A DNA stretch of 64,000 nucleotides from Phoenix dactylifera (lineage: Eukaryota; Streptophyta; Magnoliopsida; Arecales; Arecaceae): NCBI RefSeq assembly GCF_009389715.1, contig NC_052392.1, forward strand, positions 35,621,360 to 35,685,359, in the 5' to 3' direction. The notes under the pieces are model-generated. The model was given only the letters and a program-made list of their open reading frames with translations, was not told the origin of the DNA and ran no database searches. This document shows, in pieces, positions 24,849 through 37,285 of the stretch. The translations under genes and the position numbers were made by a program. The number at the start of each line of letters is the position of its first letter. Within the stretch, counting starts at the first letter, position 1.

Positions 24849-26250
24849 AAACTCGGATGTGCATGTCAGCTCCTTTTTATTCTCTGTTTGAGCGAAAAAA
24901 AATATATTCTTATTGTCCGTAATCATGGTAAATAATAACCATTTTGACCATTAATATTTAATTATAAATAAATTTAGACTAGGTTGAATTGGGCAAATAA
25001 GGGTTATTATTTTATCTTTTTTAACATGCCAAGGATGCAGTTTAGATCCTCACATGTCATGCAGTGCTTATTTACAATTTGAACTTTGATGAGATGCATG
25101 GGAAGACTCAGGGGCTTTAACCCTTTACTATTCCAACTCTGATGAGATATGACCAAGGTTAAAATCCCTTGTTTCCATTATATCTCATCATAATTTGAAT
25201 CATATAGCAGCAAATGATGTAATTGTGTGGAGTGGGAACATAAATTTTCACTCCGAAGATTACCTAACCACACTGCAGCAGAAATAAAGTGCTTCTAGAG
25301 AGGATCCACGATTGGCTACAAGGGCTATTGAGTATTTGCTAAACAGACTCCAATCCCAAGTTTCACTTCTTTTGAGTTTGGAATGGGACAGCATCATTGG
25401 GTTACGACTGTATACTGTGCTAGAACCGAAGCCAGCTTCAAGAAGCGACATTCTAGCCCGAGCCAAGCTTGCCCTAAGCTTGGAATTTATTTTGCCAGTG
25501 CAGCCGAAGTTTAGCCCAAGAGAGGCTGATGTTGGGTCCAATATTGCAGCCCAAATCTGAGCTCACTAAAGAATGAGGATAGGCTCCTTTGGATTCCCGG
25601 TTACTTTATCCAATCTACAATGTATATGGTTAATGGTTGGAAGAACTTAGTAGTGCAGAGGAAGACCTCTTTCTTAAGAGGGTAATTTTAGTTCCTAAAA
25701 TTTCAGAAAAATCGGAATACTAGAAATCACCTTTCAAAAGGAATCTTGTGTACCAAATTCAACGGATACTCAAGCTGCCAAATGACCCTCCTATTTGAAA
25801 ATTTTATATTGGACATATGATTTGAATTGTTTATACTATTCATACCATTGATGTGCTTTATATATAAGTTGAGCGTCAAGTATAGTAGAATATAATAATA
25901 AAATTCCATAATTATAGAAAAGATATTATAGTTTTTGGAGATTAATCTAAGCTGATATACCAAGATTGTGCATGTAATATGTGACAACTGTGATATCATA
26001 CCAAAATTGGGCATGTAATATATGACAGTTGTGATATCCAATATTGTATATGCTATAATAAGCGAGATTGTGCATAATTCTATGCTGTAATAATATCATA
26101 TACACAATTTGCTTTCTTTTAATGTAAAAGATAGAGGTTAAAAAAATAAACCAACATAAAAGGAAAGAACGATAATTGCATTTTTGATCAATTGATCCTA
26201 ATTTTTGCTAATGTATAACAAGATTTCTCGTGAGATGTTCTTAGGACATT
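24849..26250. other. Intergenic, no gene recognised
   Basis: AT-rich. Contains a small local repeat near 25950-26040 (two units of 'CCAAGATTGTGCATGTAATATGTGAC' type, about 50 bp each). The short open frames at about 25260-25560 show no known domain. Confidence 0.5.
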
Positions 26251-26254
26251 CTTC

Positions 26255-28700
26255 TTTTTTTTTTCTTTTTTGAAGTATGGGGAGACTGTGTGACAGAGCA
26301 CCATGCAATCACCCAAATTTTATTGAAATAAAGCTCAAATATAGAAAGAGAGTTCCCAAAGAACATGCAAAGGGGAGAGCCACAAATAGGAAAGAAGATA
26401 ACGTTGCTACATGAGTAAAGAGCAGGACATCTCTGTTAGAAGAAGATAAGGGCAGGAGGATCGCACTAGGAGTCCAATAAATCTGGAGAAGAAAGTAGTC
26501 CAAGCTTAAGTAGAATGCTTTGATCTTTTCCCAGACCTTGATAGAGCCGAGTAGTTCCTTGTGGCTGCAAAGGATCGACCAATTATTAAAGAGATGTAAA
26601 CTTTGTAATAGCTGTAGCAGAAAGAGAGGAGCTTTTATGAAGAAAAATCTTAGATATTTCTCTCGTTCTAGTATGACTAACTAAAGGTAGCAATAAAGGA
26701 TACGGATCTCTAGGAAAGTACTTTCCACCATCTGGGATGGTCTTTATTCTCGGCTTAGGGTCCCTTTACTGGATTATGCTCTTATTGAAGATAGCAGCAA
26801 TCAATTGATCTGCAGTTCTTGGTTGTTGGAATCTTCTGTTTCTCCATTTGGTTCATAGATCCTTCAAAATATGGAAGAAGCGAAATGCTCGGATTTTTTT
26901 AAAGAAATCAAGTTCTATTTATTGCATTTTGCAGAAAATCTTATCAACCTTTTTTAGCTAGAAGCAACTATATTCAGAAAAGCTGCTAGATCCTCATTTC
27001 AAACTTTGGAATAACCTCGCAACGTTGGCGTTGCACATTGAGGAACATTGATTTATCTTATTTAGAAAAATATTGACTCATATCAGAATACTGAGCTTAT
27101 ATAGTTGCACATTGAATATAAAGAGATCCTTCAAATCACTTATAAGATTGTTCAGTTTGTTTAATAATTTAACAAGTCTAGTTATATGCCACTATCTTTT
27201 GTAAAATAATTTTATGACTTTTTTGTATTTTTCTTTCGTGCAAATCTTTTGTAAATAGTTTCTATAACTTTTTTCTTTTCTAATAAAGGCCGCATGGCTT
27301 TGCCTCCCTCTTTATCAAAAAAAGATTATCTAGAGTAGAGCTAAGCTGAAAATTAGCCAACAAGGATAGTAAATTATCCAATTCAACCTAGCTTGAGGAG
27401 TGAGGGGAGAAGAGCATCTACAGTTCCAGCATTGAGATCTTGAGTTGAAGAATGAAGCAAGTTTCTCTCATTTAGAATGATAGGCCTGAAATAAATTTGG
27501 AAAGAATTCATTCCAAGGAGAGTCCATGTTCTAGCAGCCATTCTAAAATAGAGTATCCATAGCATTTCCAGCAATATATTTAGATCTATTCCAAAAGGAG
27601 GGCAAGCAACAGATAATATCTCGCCATAAGTCGGAGTACCTTCTTTTATGTTTCCAGCAACGAGAGAGCCCAACTTTTTTAAAGTAAACTAAAGATAATA
27701 GCCTTCTCCAAAAGTCTGGTTCTTTTCTTGAGGAACCACTAACCATATTTGGAAACCAGTGCATGGTTGAAATCTCTGAGATTTTCGATAATGAGACCCC
27801 CTTCTTCTCTAGCCATGCAAACTTTGTCGCAGTGGATCTTGCAAAAGATCCCTTCAGCATTATCAGAGCTCTTCCAAAGGATGGATCTTTTCGAGAGAGA
27901 ATTTTTTTGATAGCCCATGCTGGAAGTCTGAAAAGGGACATATAACAATGGGCAGAGCGGGGAGGATGGCATTTATAAGGGTCACCTAGCCCCCATTCTA
28001 AATCGAGATTTCAACTCCCTTTTGGCTACCAGGGGAAGCCAATCAAATTTGGAGAGTCGATTAGGCTTTTGAGAGAGGCCAAAATAAGACACAGGAAGGG
28101 AGGGCCTAATTAAGAAGGCTATCGAGGTCTTTTGAAAGTTGATGGACAGACCTGAAACTAATCCAAAACGGTAGAGAGCTATCTTGAGGACAAAAATATT
28201 CTTCTTTTGCTTTAGAAGGTATAGCAAAGATATGTATGTCATCAACAAATTGAAGTATCTTGATCCCACCAATGGTCCAAATTAAGGTCTCCAAGCCCTT
28301 CAAAAAGATTGAAGTGAGCTGCTCTATTTAACAGTCTGCTGAGAGGACCAATTGTGAGTATGAAAGGGTATGGGTAGAGGGGGTTGCCCTGTCTAAGGCT
28401 GCATTTACAAGAGAGGATCATAATATTTTCCAACAAAAACTTTCTCAATGGTAAGCCATCTTCCCATATTATTTCATTGCCATTACCCCACCTGAACTTA
28501 AGGCAGTTTAGACGTAGAGGTTGGCCAAAGATCACAATATGCCTTCGAGGTGGCAAAGTGGTGGTCGTTATAGTCGAATGGTGATGACTCCAATATTGGC
28601 CGCTTTCCAGTGGGGCATCTTTTGATGCCTAAGTCAAACAGATTCTCAAGAGCAGAGAAAGTATTGTGAAAGCGGTAGAGCGACAACATAAGAGCGTATG
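26255..28700 (-). mobile_element. Decayed LINE (non-LTR retrotransposon)
   Basis: The minus strand from about 28690 shows pieces of a plant L1-type reverse transcriptase in order: LRQGNPLYPYPFIL (28390-28350 region), then ILQFVDDIHIF around 28240, corresponding to the FADD catalytic motif, then REEGGLIIENLRDFNHALVSK at about 27760 and zf-RVT-like remnants. Further downstream LKDLWTKWRNRRF at about 26840 resembles the region near the end of the LINE ORF2. A T-rich run at about 26252-26272 may be its poly(A) tail. Frames change repeatedly and stops are frequent. A plus-strand LINE-type 3' end, 'AATAAAGGCC..' followed by AAAAAAA at about 27317, sits inside, suggesting a nested second element. 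Confidence 0.72.
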
Positions 28701-31569
28701 AGAGCTCAAGAGCACTTACTAGAGGATTTTCTGAGAATAGTTTATATAGGTGAGGGTCGGGCTCATTGCCGAGAAATTTGAGTATGCGAATGGACCACTT
28801 TTAGTTGCCCGTTACATGTGATAAAGGTCATGCACGGGCATTTGGCCTGCACATCATGCTCCATGCATCTCGCTAGCAATGCTAGATCCATGATTCCTAT
28901 GCCCGAGGCTATGGTGAGGATCTTCTCAAAACCCTTGAAAAGGAGCTCATTCGGGACTTTAAGAAAGCCATGCTATTGTGAGTGCTGGACTTTCGATGAG
29001 GGATGCCGTGCTGGCCAATGAAGCATTGAAGTAGTCTTTTGGAAAATGCCCGTTGATTAAGATCACCAAGGTGAAGACTCTTGTCGCCGCTAGCACAAGC
29101 GCTAGAAGGAGTTCGAGGCTATTATAGCCTTCCACCTGGGCATCGCCACCCCTAAAAAGCACTGCATCAAGTTCAACGAAATGAACCTCTCCTTCTCACC
29201 CTTCGATTAGGAGGAATCCAATGACACATTCAGTATCATCAGCACTCTCCATGGGGAGGCGGCACTCCTCTTAGGTTGAAGCCTCCTCACTGACATCAAC
29301 TATCGGAACCAGAAGAAGCACCACGTTGTCGTTAGCCTCTCCTATCTAGTGATCCGACGTCGCTATCTACCTCTCTACGTGTAGAGATCCTATGCCGCTA
29401 TCTGCCTCTCTCTACCAAGTGGTTTCGCGCTGCTAGCTGCGCTTGAACTTCGGTCTCTAAGCCCTTGTGAGGAAGAAGGCGAGCAAAACGGACTCACCAA
29501 AGTCCTGGTATTTTTAACAAGAATGATATTTGGATCAGAGGTAAGAGATGAAGATGGTGCTAGAGTGATCGATGTAGGAATGGCCAAGGTTGATGGCTAT
29601 GCCGTAGGTCGGGGCATGAAAAAAGTGTTCCTAAAAATCCTGATATTTTTTTGAAATATAACTCTTCAAAAAATAGGTCCAAATTAGATATATAGGTGGG
29701 CCATAGTTGTATGAGAAATGTAAATATAGATAAAATGAATCTATTCACGTGTAAGGAGTGGCAATTTCTACACTGCTAAAAGAAGAAAGTATTAGAAGGG
29801 AAATACCTTCTCTTTCTCAAAAATCTAGAAAAAAGAATTTCTTTTCATTAATAAAATTTTGAAATCAAAATTATCAATAATTATTAAATATATTTTATTA
29901 ATAATATATTTTTATTTAATTTTTTAAATTATTTTTTATTATATAAATTTATATTTAAATTTTTATTATCTTCTCGGCGTATCTTGCCGTGTTACGTGGA
30001 ATCCAAAGGTCCCAAGATCTTTAATCTTAGCCGCCACGGTCCCATCAAGAAGGCGTTCTTATATTTCTAGCTCGTCCTCGGCTTGATCTTCGAAGCAGCT
30101 TCCGCGAATTCTCGGCAAAAGGATAGCGCACAAGAAGAGATCGACGGATTCCTACCCATCCCTACAAAAAACACATGGCCCATAGATCCGATTCCTCCCG
30201 AGTGGAGCTTCTTTTTTAAGAGCCAAACCAAGTGAAGAGTTTCACCTTTCCGGATGCATGAAAATATTTCCCTCTTTGCCGGCTTTCACATAAATAACAC
30301 ATGATCAAGTACTAAGTAGTAGTCATCAAACTCTTGCTTGGAGGAGGAAAATTGTGCCATGCGGTACTACTTTTGTGTGGCTCCCTCTTTTTTAACTCTG
30401 GAATATGGAATGAGGTGGGACCCTCTTGCAGTCCTTCTGTGGCACCTAGGGCAACATTATCCTTGTAAACTCGACAACCAAGCATCTCGGTACGCAGCTG
30501 GATATCATATCATTGGCTTTGACATCATGTTTCTCTATTTCTGGTCCACTGGATACCATATTGTTACGATCGCATGCCCAAGATAATGGTAAACAAAAAC
30601 ACAGGTCGAGTACACCGATTACTCTGTATACTAGACTTACACATAATACAAGAATAAAGAAAATACCGAAGGAGAGGAGTTCATATAAGTGGATTATAGG
30701 ATAAGAGAGACATCAAGTTGGGGAGTAGAGGAGACAATAAAAATATCATCAATACTTGTTGTAAGTGATAAGACAGAACTTGCCATGTCCAAGATTCAAT
30801 GGACCGCTTCGGTAGGAGCCAAGATCAATCGCTAGCCTCATACAACTCGTGGTCCTATTTGCAAAGATCTACTTGATCACGTCCTTTGAATAAGATTTTA
30901 ACAAGAAGCTCAACCTTCCAAGTCCAAACAAGATTTTACATCAAGCTCCACCATCCAAGTCCAAATGGAGCATGAATCATGCAATGCACCGACGGACCGC
31001 ACCATAGAATACCGTGCAGCTTTTAATGGCCAACAACTGAGATAAGAGAGCCATCAAACAAGATGGTCTATATTATGTCAAATACAATGCGCATTATTTG
31101 ATGGCTGTCCATTTTTTCAGCAGTGGTCCATCGTTTGATGCACAGCACCCTCCACGTAAGCTGCACCATAGGTTCCGCTTGTTAAAAGGACAAAGTCTCG
31201 GCAGCAGTTTCCAACTGGAGCATCGAATGGGACTTTGCATTATTTTCAACGCGATTTTATTCCTCCATGAACTGTTGCCTAACACGCAACGTATGCTCAA
31301 ATACCAAGGCGATAAGAAGTCACGAAGCAACGAGAGCGAACCATCTAGTGAGTCTTCGAAAACACATGGAAAATGCCTGCTTGGTTATAGAGGACATGCA
31401 CAGAAAAGACACAATCCATTTACGTCAATAAACCTAAACCTTGACCTCGAAATAAATAAATCAATAGATAAATAAATTCAACACTCCTTGGTAACAATTT
31501 AAGAAGCCACCCAACCCAACCCACCCATGCACAATACTGTCCCAAGGTGCCATTCTTTGTTGCAGGACT
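28700..31569. other. Intergenic, no gene recognised
   Basis: About 28820-29460 is less AT-rich and looks like an old, heavily mutated coding region, perhaps of a retroelement, but no domain could be named. About 29860-29960 is extremely AT-rich. The rest to the DUF247 start shows no supported feature; no clear TATA box was picked for that gene. Confidence 0.45.
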
Positions 31570-34500
31570 ATGGTTTCTAGCGACAACTCAATTGCCTCTT
31601 CCAATGGTTCTCTCCTCTTTGACGAGCGCCGATGGGTGACCCAAATTTGTAGCACCCTTGAAGAGGAGGTCGAAGAGGGTGTCCAAATCCCCGTCTCGGT
31701 CTTCAGCGTCCCCAAGACATTGCTCTCCATCAAGCCGGAAGCCTACAACCCCGAGCTCTTCGCACTCGGACCATACCACCACTGGCACCCCCAGCTCTAC
31801 GAGATGGAGCGCTATAAACTTGCCACCGCCAAGAGGACACAGAAGCAGCTCCAAAGCATCAAACTCCGACAACTTGTCGAGTACTTCATTAAAAAAGAGC
31901 ACACGATTAGATCCCACTACCATAGGTCTCCTCTACTCTTCTATTAGCCTCTTAGCTAGGGTGACGAGTTGTTTATTTCAATGCCTAATCATTTATATTT
32001 GAGCATGTTAGCTATTTACAAAATTGTTAGAAAAATATTTATTTTTCTATCCATAGATTCCAAAACAAATTTTATAATTCGCATACATGGCATGATCCCA
32101 AAAATTCTTTCATCTTCAGAACTAGTGCTCCAAATAGTGGAAAATAATATCTACGACCAGGCTATATAAGTTTTCTAGTATACCCGACTTGTAGGACCAA
32201 AGAATGTATTTCTAGACCTATACCGTCATATCAGGAGATACACTGTCGTCATAGAATTCAAGAACCACATTAAGACCCTGTTTGAGGATAATAAATTGAG
32301 ATTCATAAATCCCAAGAGACATGGTTTTTCCACCTCTTACACAAGGACACTAATTCGACACTGTTCCCTGTAATGTATTAGCACTAACTTGTATACTAGA
32401 TTCAAAGCCCACACCCGAGCACATAGCCTTATCATTTTCCAAAACAATAAAGACATGTATTCTTATTTTCTAACAAAAATTAATATAATACAAAAAAAAC
32501 ATTTTAAAATTCATTTTCGAAACCATAAATCTAATAATCTTCCACTTGGTTTCAAAATAAAGATATATACACATACAATTCAAAACAAAAGCTTCGATAA
32601 CGGGTATTATCTCAAACACTCTAGTATATACTGATATAGTTAACTTGGGCCAACACAATATATATACTTTTAGATTAGACACTAGGGATCAAATTGGTAC
32701 ATGTTAAAACAAAATGGTCCACCGTTCATATTACATCCTTCATCCCCGTCTTTGAAGAAAGCTATCGTATCCGCGCAACTTCGTAGTAGTGGCCTCGCTT
32801 GGTGAAAGTGGATACTAAATTATTTCTTCCTTACTTAGCCACCATTCAAACTTGAGTATTAGCCACTAAGGAAATCTTCCCCAAACATTCCATAGGCCTG
32901 AACAATTTAAATCCAACCCTCACCCCCTATCACACTCTTTTATATACACCGACAAATGTATACCTAATAAAGAAGTTGGACCTCAAGGCGTACCTTTGAG
33001 CACTGACAAATATCCATTCAATTAATAACTAGTTATACAACAATAAATAGTAATAACACATATCACCATATATGCATTTCATGGAATTATTATTGATGTT
33101 CAGAAAAATCATTATACTTCAATCTCATAATACATCAATAACAGATTAAGTCCCTCTATTTTACATATTTTATTTTCATTTCTGGCTTCAATGAAATCTA
33201 TAGGCCGCTCCATGTAAATATCATCAGTAAGATTCCTGTATAAAAAATCTTTCCCTATCAATCTAGTCTTAAATCTTTCAACTTTCCCCTCAGCATTCCT
33301 CTTTCTTGTAAATATCCACTTATATTTCACTAGGTTAACTGATTCACACTTTATTCTCGTGTATTGAATTGATTTCTTCTTCCATTGCTAATTTCTACTT
33401 TTTGGCAATTACGTTTGTAATAGATTCTTTACAAGACTTTGAATTTGAGATGTCCTCATCTAATCCTATCTGCTCAAAAATATCACCTACAAATGTATAG
33501 AACTCAGAAAGGGGAAAAATTGAACTTTGTTTCCTTTCTCTAGTTCCCTTTCGTATAGGCGCAAGGTGTTCCTTTATGTTATGAGAAGCCACTTGAGCTT
33601 GGTCAACAGGGTTCAAAGAAATTCCAAATGGAAGAAAGTCACTGACTTCTTCAAGATATAACTTTTCACCAAGACATTCACCATGATCAAATCTATTCTC
33701 AATGAATTTCACATGCCTACTTTTAGTAATGGTCTTATCCACTTGATCAAATAATCTATATCCCTTTGAAAAATCAGGATAACAAATAAACAAGCATCTC
33801 TTTGTTATGGACCTAAGTTTATTTCAGCTAGGATCAAGAATGAGAATATGAGAAACACAACCCCTAATTCTCATATAATTTAACTTAGGTTTCCTTCCAC
33901 ACCAAAGTTCATAGGGAGTCTTTTCAACAAACTTCGAAGGTGCTCTATTTAGGACATGAGCTGTAATGAAAAGTGCTTCACCCCAAAAAGAAGTAGGTAA
34001 ATATGCAAAGGCTAACATTGACCTCACCATATCGAGCAAGGTCCTATTCTTAGCAACGGCATTCAATTTTAGCTGAAGTATAGAAATTTTCTATATACTT
34101 ACAGGATTTCATAAGGGATTAATAATGGTGGAGGCTTTAGTCTTCTTGTCTAGATTCATTCTATGATACTAATTTATCTACCATAGCAACCGTATTATTA
34201 ACATATTTTCTTACATCAGCCTCTTCTTCACGTTTAGCTCTCTAGAGCCATTTCTATAAGTTATTCAAATGAGCATTAGACTTATATTGATATTTTGCCT
34301 CCAATTTGTCCAATATCTCCTTGGTAGTCTTAGTATAATAATAAGTAATACAGAGGGCTTTGCTCAGTCCATTAAGGATATAAGACTTAATAACATCATT
34401 GGCTAATTTCTAGTTCTTGTACTTGCTTAGATCTTCCCCATATTTGGCTATCTCTGCTTGATTAGTCACTAATTGAGATTTGCTAGGAAGCTGATCAACA

Positions 34501-35156
34501 TATATAGTATCCTTATACCTATAACACCCCAAAAGCATATCAATCCTTTATTTTTAATCCATATTATTAGTATACCATCTGATACATCAAATTTTAGGAT
34601 TTCAGCAAATGCAGATTCACCACTTGGTACAGGCGAAGAAATTCATGTTAACCATAAACATACACAATTAATTTACATACTTCTGTGGCATCCACAACAT
34701 TCATTTACCCGTTGGGGATTCCCGAATATCACTGGAACATCATAAGAACATGATAAATTAATTTACACTTATTCATCCTATTTTTATTATACAATCTGCA
34801 TTACCTGTTAGGGATTTTGCAAATCATATAATTAACAATAAAATTTTTAATCGGAAAATTGATAGGTTACAAGATACACAAAATGCATTACTTGTCATGG
34901 ATTTTGCAATTAGTATTATTAACATATCCACAAGCTAAAATCCACATAAAGTAAATAAGATTATGTTACATCAAGAGGAGAATAATTAGGAGTGAAAAGC
35001 TAAAATACCGCATAACAAAATATCCCAAAGAAGGCTAATTACGGGGGCAAATGTATCATGCTGAAGCATAGCTTTGCCATGGTAGTAATGCTAGTGTTAG
35101 GTACTGATCCTTGATATGCATATGGGGTGTTGTCTAATCATAAACACTAACAACAA

Positions 35157-35217
<61 letters not shown>

Positions 35218-37285
35218 GTATATGCACACATATATTTCCATCTTATGAAAAACTTGTTCGTAGATATTTTGTTAAACAGTATTCATTTTACAAAAGTGGT
35301 GAATAAATCTTATATCACATGCTTGTCCAACATGGAATTCTATGAAAATTAAATTGATAGTAGAGGCTCATGGAATTCAACTATATATAATACAAAGGGA
35401 CACACTCTTCATGGAATTTATAAAGAAGTATTTATAAACCTAAACTATAATACAAAGAAACACACTCTTCATGGAATTCAAGAACCATATTAAGATCCTA
35501 TTCAAAGATAATAAATTGAGGTTCATGAATCCCAAGAGACAAAATCTCATAAGACATGGTCTTTCCATCTATACTAACTAGCCACAATTTCTTTTAATGT
35601 ATTTATACTAACTTGTATACAGATTCAAACCCCATACCCAAACACATGACCTTTTCATTTTCGAAAACAATAAAAACATGGCTTTTCATTTTCAGAAAAC
35701 TGTAATATAAAATCCAAAAAAACTATCTTAAAATTTATTTTGAAACTATAATCGAATGGATCAAAGCTGCGGTACCCTAGAAAAATCACTCACAAAGTCA
35801 CTCAGGTTCCTTGCACCAATCACTTGCTTCATTTAATGGCACATTTTCATGATGCCAGTTCGAAGGGAACAATGACCACAGAAGACCCCAGCTGAATGAC
35901 TTTTGAGTTACTAAAGCATTTTCCTTTGTATTTTATTAGTTTTGGGTCCTTAGTGTTCTAATCAAGCCTTTGTTCTTATGATGCTGTTTAGGCACCTTGA
36001 TTTCAATGGTGAGACTTTGGCATGGATGATGACCATCGATGCGTCCTTCTTGCTTGAGTTCCTTCGCAACTATTCCAATGCAAAGGGAAAGGTCTTTAGA
36101 AAGGTCCCAACAATGTCCCATATGGTTGATGCTGCAAGGATGAAGTTGGCATATAATTGTATCCTTAGGGACATCATGATGCTCGAGAACCAGATACCGC
36201 TCTTTCTAGTACGAAAGATCCTACGATTTCAATGCCCTTCGTATCAAAGTGCTGATAAAGAGCTCTCGAACATGTTGATAGGGTTTGTGAAGGAGGTTTC
36301 TCCATTTAAAATGATGGAGAACTTTTCAAGCATCGACGTTAGAAGGCATGCCCACTTGTTACAACTACTTTATCTCATGATTGTTCCCAATGCCAAGGAA
36401 GCAAGCGAAACCATCGATGAAACCGAAGTCCATATCGGCATCCCTGAGTTGAATGACACGAAGCCCACGGGTAATCCTAGCTATGTGAAGAAATTCTTTA
36501 ATTCGGTTTGGAGTCAGGCGTCGGGCCTACAAATCTTGGGAGTCCTTGCTACGAGGCCAATCAAATTCTTAGTGAAGATTCCATGGAAGATCATCTCCAA
36601 GTTCCCAGGGGTCTCGATCTTGGCTGCTCGCGTTGCAAAGCTCTTCTTCTTCCAAGGTGATGAGAAATCAGAAGACGAAGACTCTAGTAACGAACCACCT
36701 TTGGTCGAAGAGATAATGATCCCTTCAGTGACTGAGCTCAGCAATGCTGGGGTGAAGTTCTCAGCAACTAAGGGGGACTTGACGACAATATCGTTCAACT
36801 CGAGAACTGCCACATTTCATCTCCCTACCGTTAGTTTGGACGTCAACACTGAGGTCCTACTGAGGAACTTAGTAGCCTATGAGACAACAGTTGAGTCGGG
36901 GACAATGGTCTTCACTCGGTACACGGAGTTGATGAATGGGATTATCGACACTGAGGAGGACGTGAAGCTCTTGAGGCAGAGAGGGATCATCTTGAACCGG
37001 ATGAAGAACGATGAGGAGGTGGCAAAGCTCTGGAATGGGATGAGCAAATCGGTGAGGCTGACGAAAGTAGGCTTCATAGACAAAGTGTTGGAGGATGTGA
37101 ACAAGTTTCATAGCAGTAGGTGGAGTGTTAAGGCCCGGAAGATCATGAAGACCTATGTGTTTGGGTCGTGGCAGATCCTTACATTCCTGGCTGCTATGTT
37201 GCTCCTGCTGTTGACGTGCGTGCAGGCCTTCTGCTCGGTCTATCGCTGTGGATCTCGCAGGGACAATGTCACAAACTTAGGGTGA
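31570..37285 (+). CDS. DUF247 / UPF0481 membrane protein with 4-kb intron (paralogue 3)
   Basis: Exon 1 is 31570-31925 (356 nt) and exon 2 is 35992-37285 (1294 nt). The GT..AG intron is 4066 bp. Joined, they give 550 codons including the stop, uninterrupted, with the junction at the same codon as in the other copies (Tyr-His-Arg | His-Leu-Asp). Exon 1 has the RRWVTQI, IPVSVFSVPK and PELFALGPYHHW blocks. Exon 2 has TLAWMM, MLENQIPLF, RYTELMNGIIDT and WNGMSKSVRLT. A C-terminal hydrophobic helix (about residues 500-525) and a tail ending in NVTNLG follow. It is clearly a paralogue of the 2346-4121 gene but more diverged. The intron contains a copia remnant. It is on the strand opposite to paralogues 1 and 2. 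The sequence is compatible with a functional gene if the long intron is spliced. Confidence 0.9.
32244..32545. repeat. Left direct repeat flanking copia remnant (LTR candidate)
   Basis: Shares a long paragraph with 35471-35760: GAATTCAAGAACCA, then GATAATAAATTGAG, CCCAAGAGAC, CTAACTTGTATAC and AACAATAAA. Direct repeats flanking a copia coding region suggest LTR remnants. Copia-type LTR sequence may continue to about 33100. Confidence 0.5.
33112..34530 (-). pseudogene. Ty1/copia gag-pol remnant in a DUF247 intron
   Basis: Reading the minus strand, pieces occur in copia order. From about 34500 to 34140 is a gag-like stretch (ILDKLEAKYQ, ADVRKYV). At 34066-33824 is an integrase end with VRSMLAFAYLP, SFWGEAL and TPYELWCGRKP. 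At 33793-33395 is the linker with FSKGYRLFD and KSRHVKFIE. At 33330-33112 is the start of reverse transcriptase, with KYKWIFTRKRNAEGKVERF. Stops and large gaps mean it is not functional. It lies antisense to the host DUF247 gene. Confidence 0.85.
35160..35221. repeat. (TA)n followed by (TATG)n microsatellite
   Basis: About 45 bp of TA units turn into three TATG units. Located in the large intron of paralogue 3. Confidence 0.95.
35471..35760. repeat. Right direct repeat flanking copia remnant (LTR candidate)
   Basis: Partner of 32244-32545 and also in direct orientation. It ends about 230 bp before the 3' splice site of the intron. The short unit CACACTCTTCATGGAATT occurs twice just to its left (35401 and 35461). 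Confidence 0.5.

Noticed and set aside
28818..29460. Possible retroelement polyprotein fragment
   Set aside because: Composition suggests old coding DNA, but no motif could be matched with confidence.
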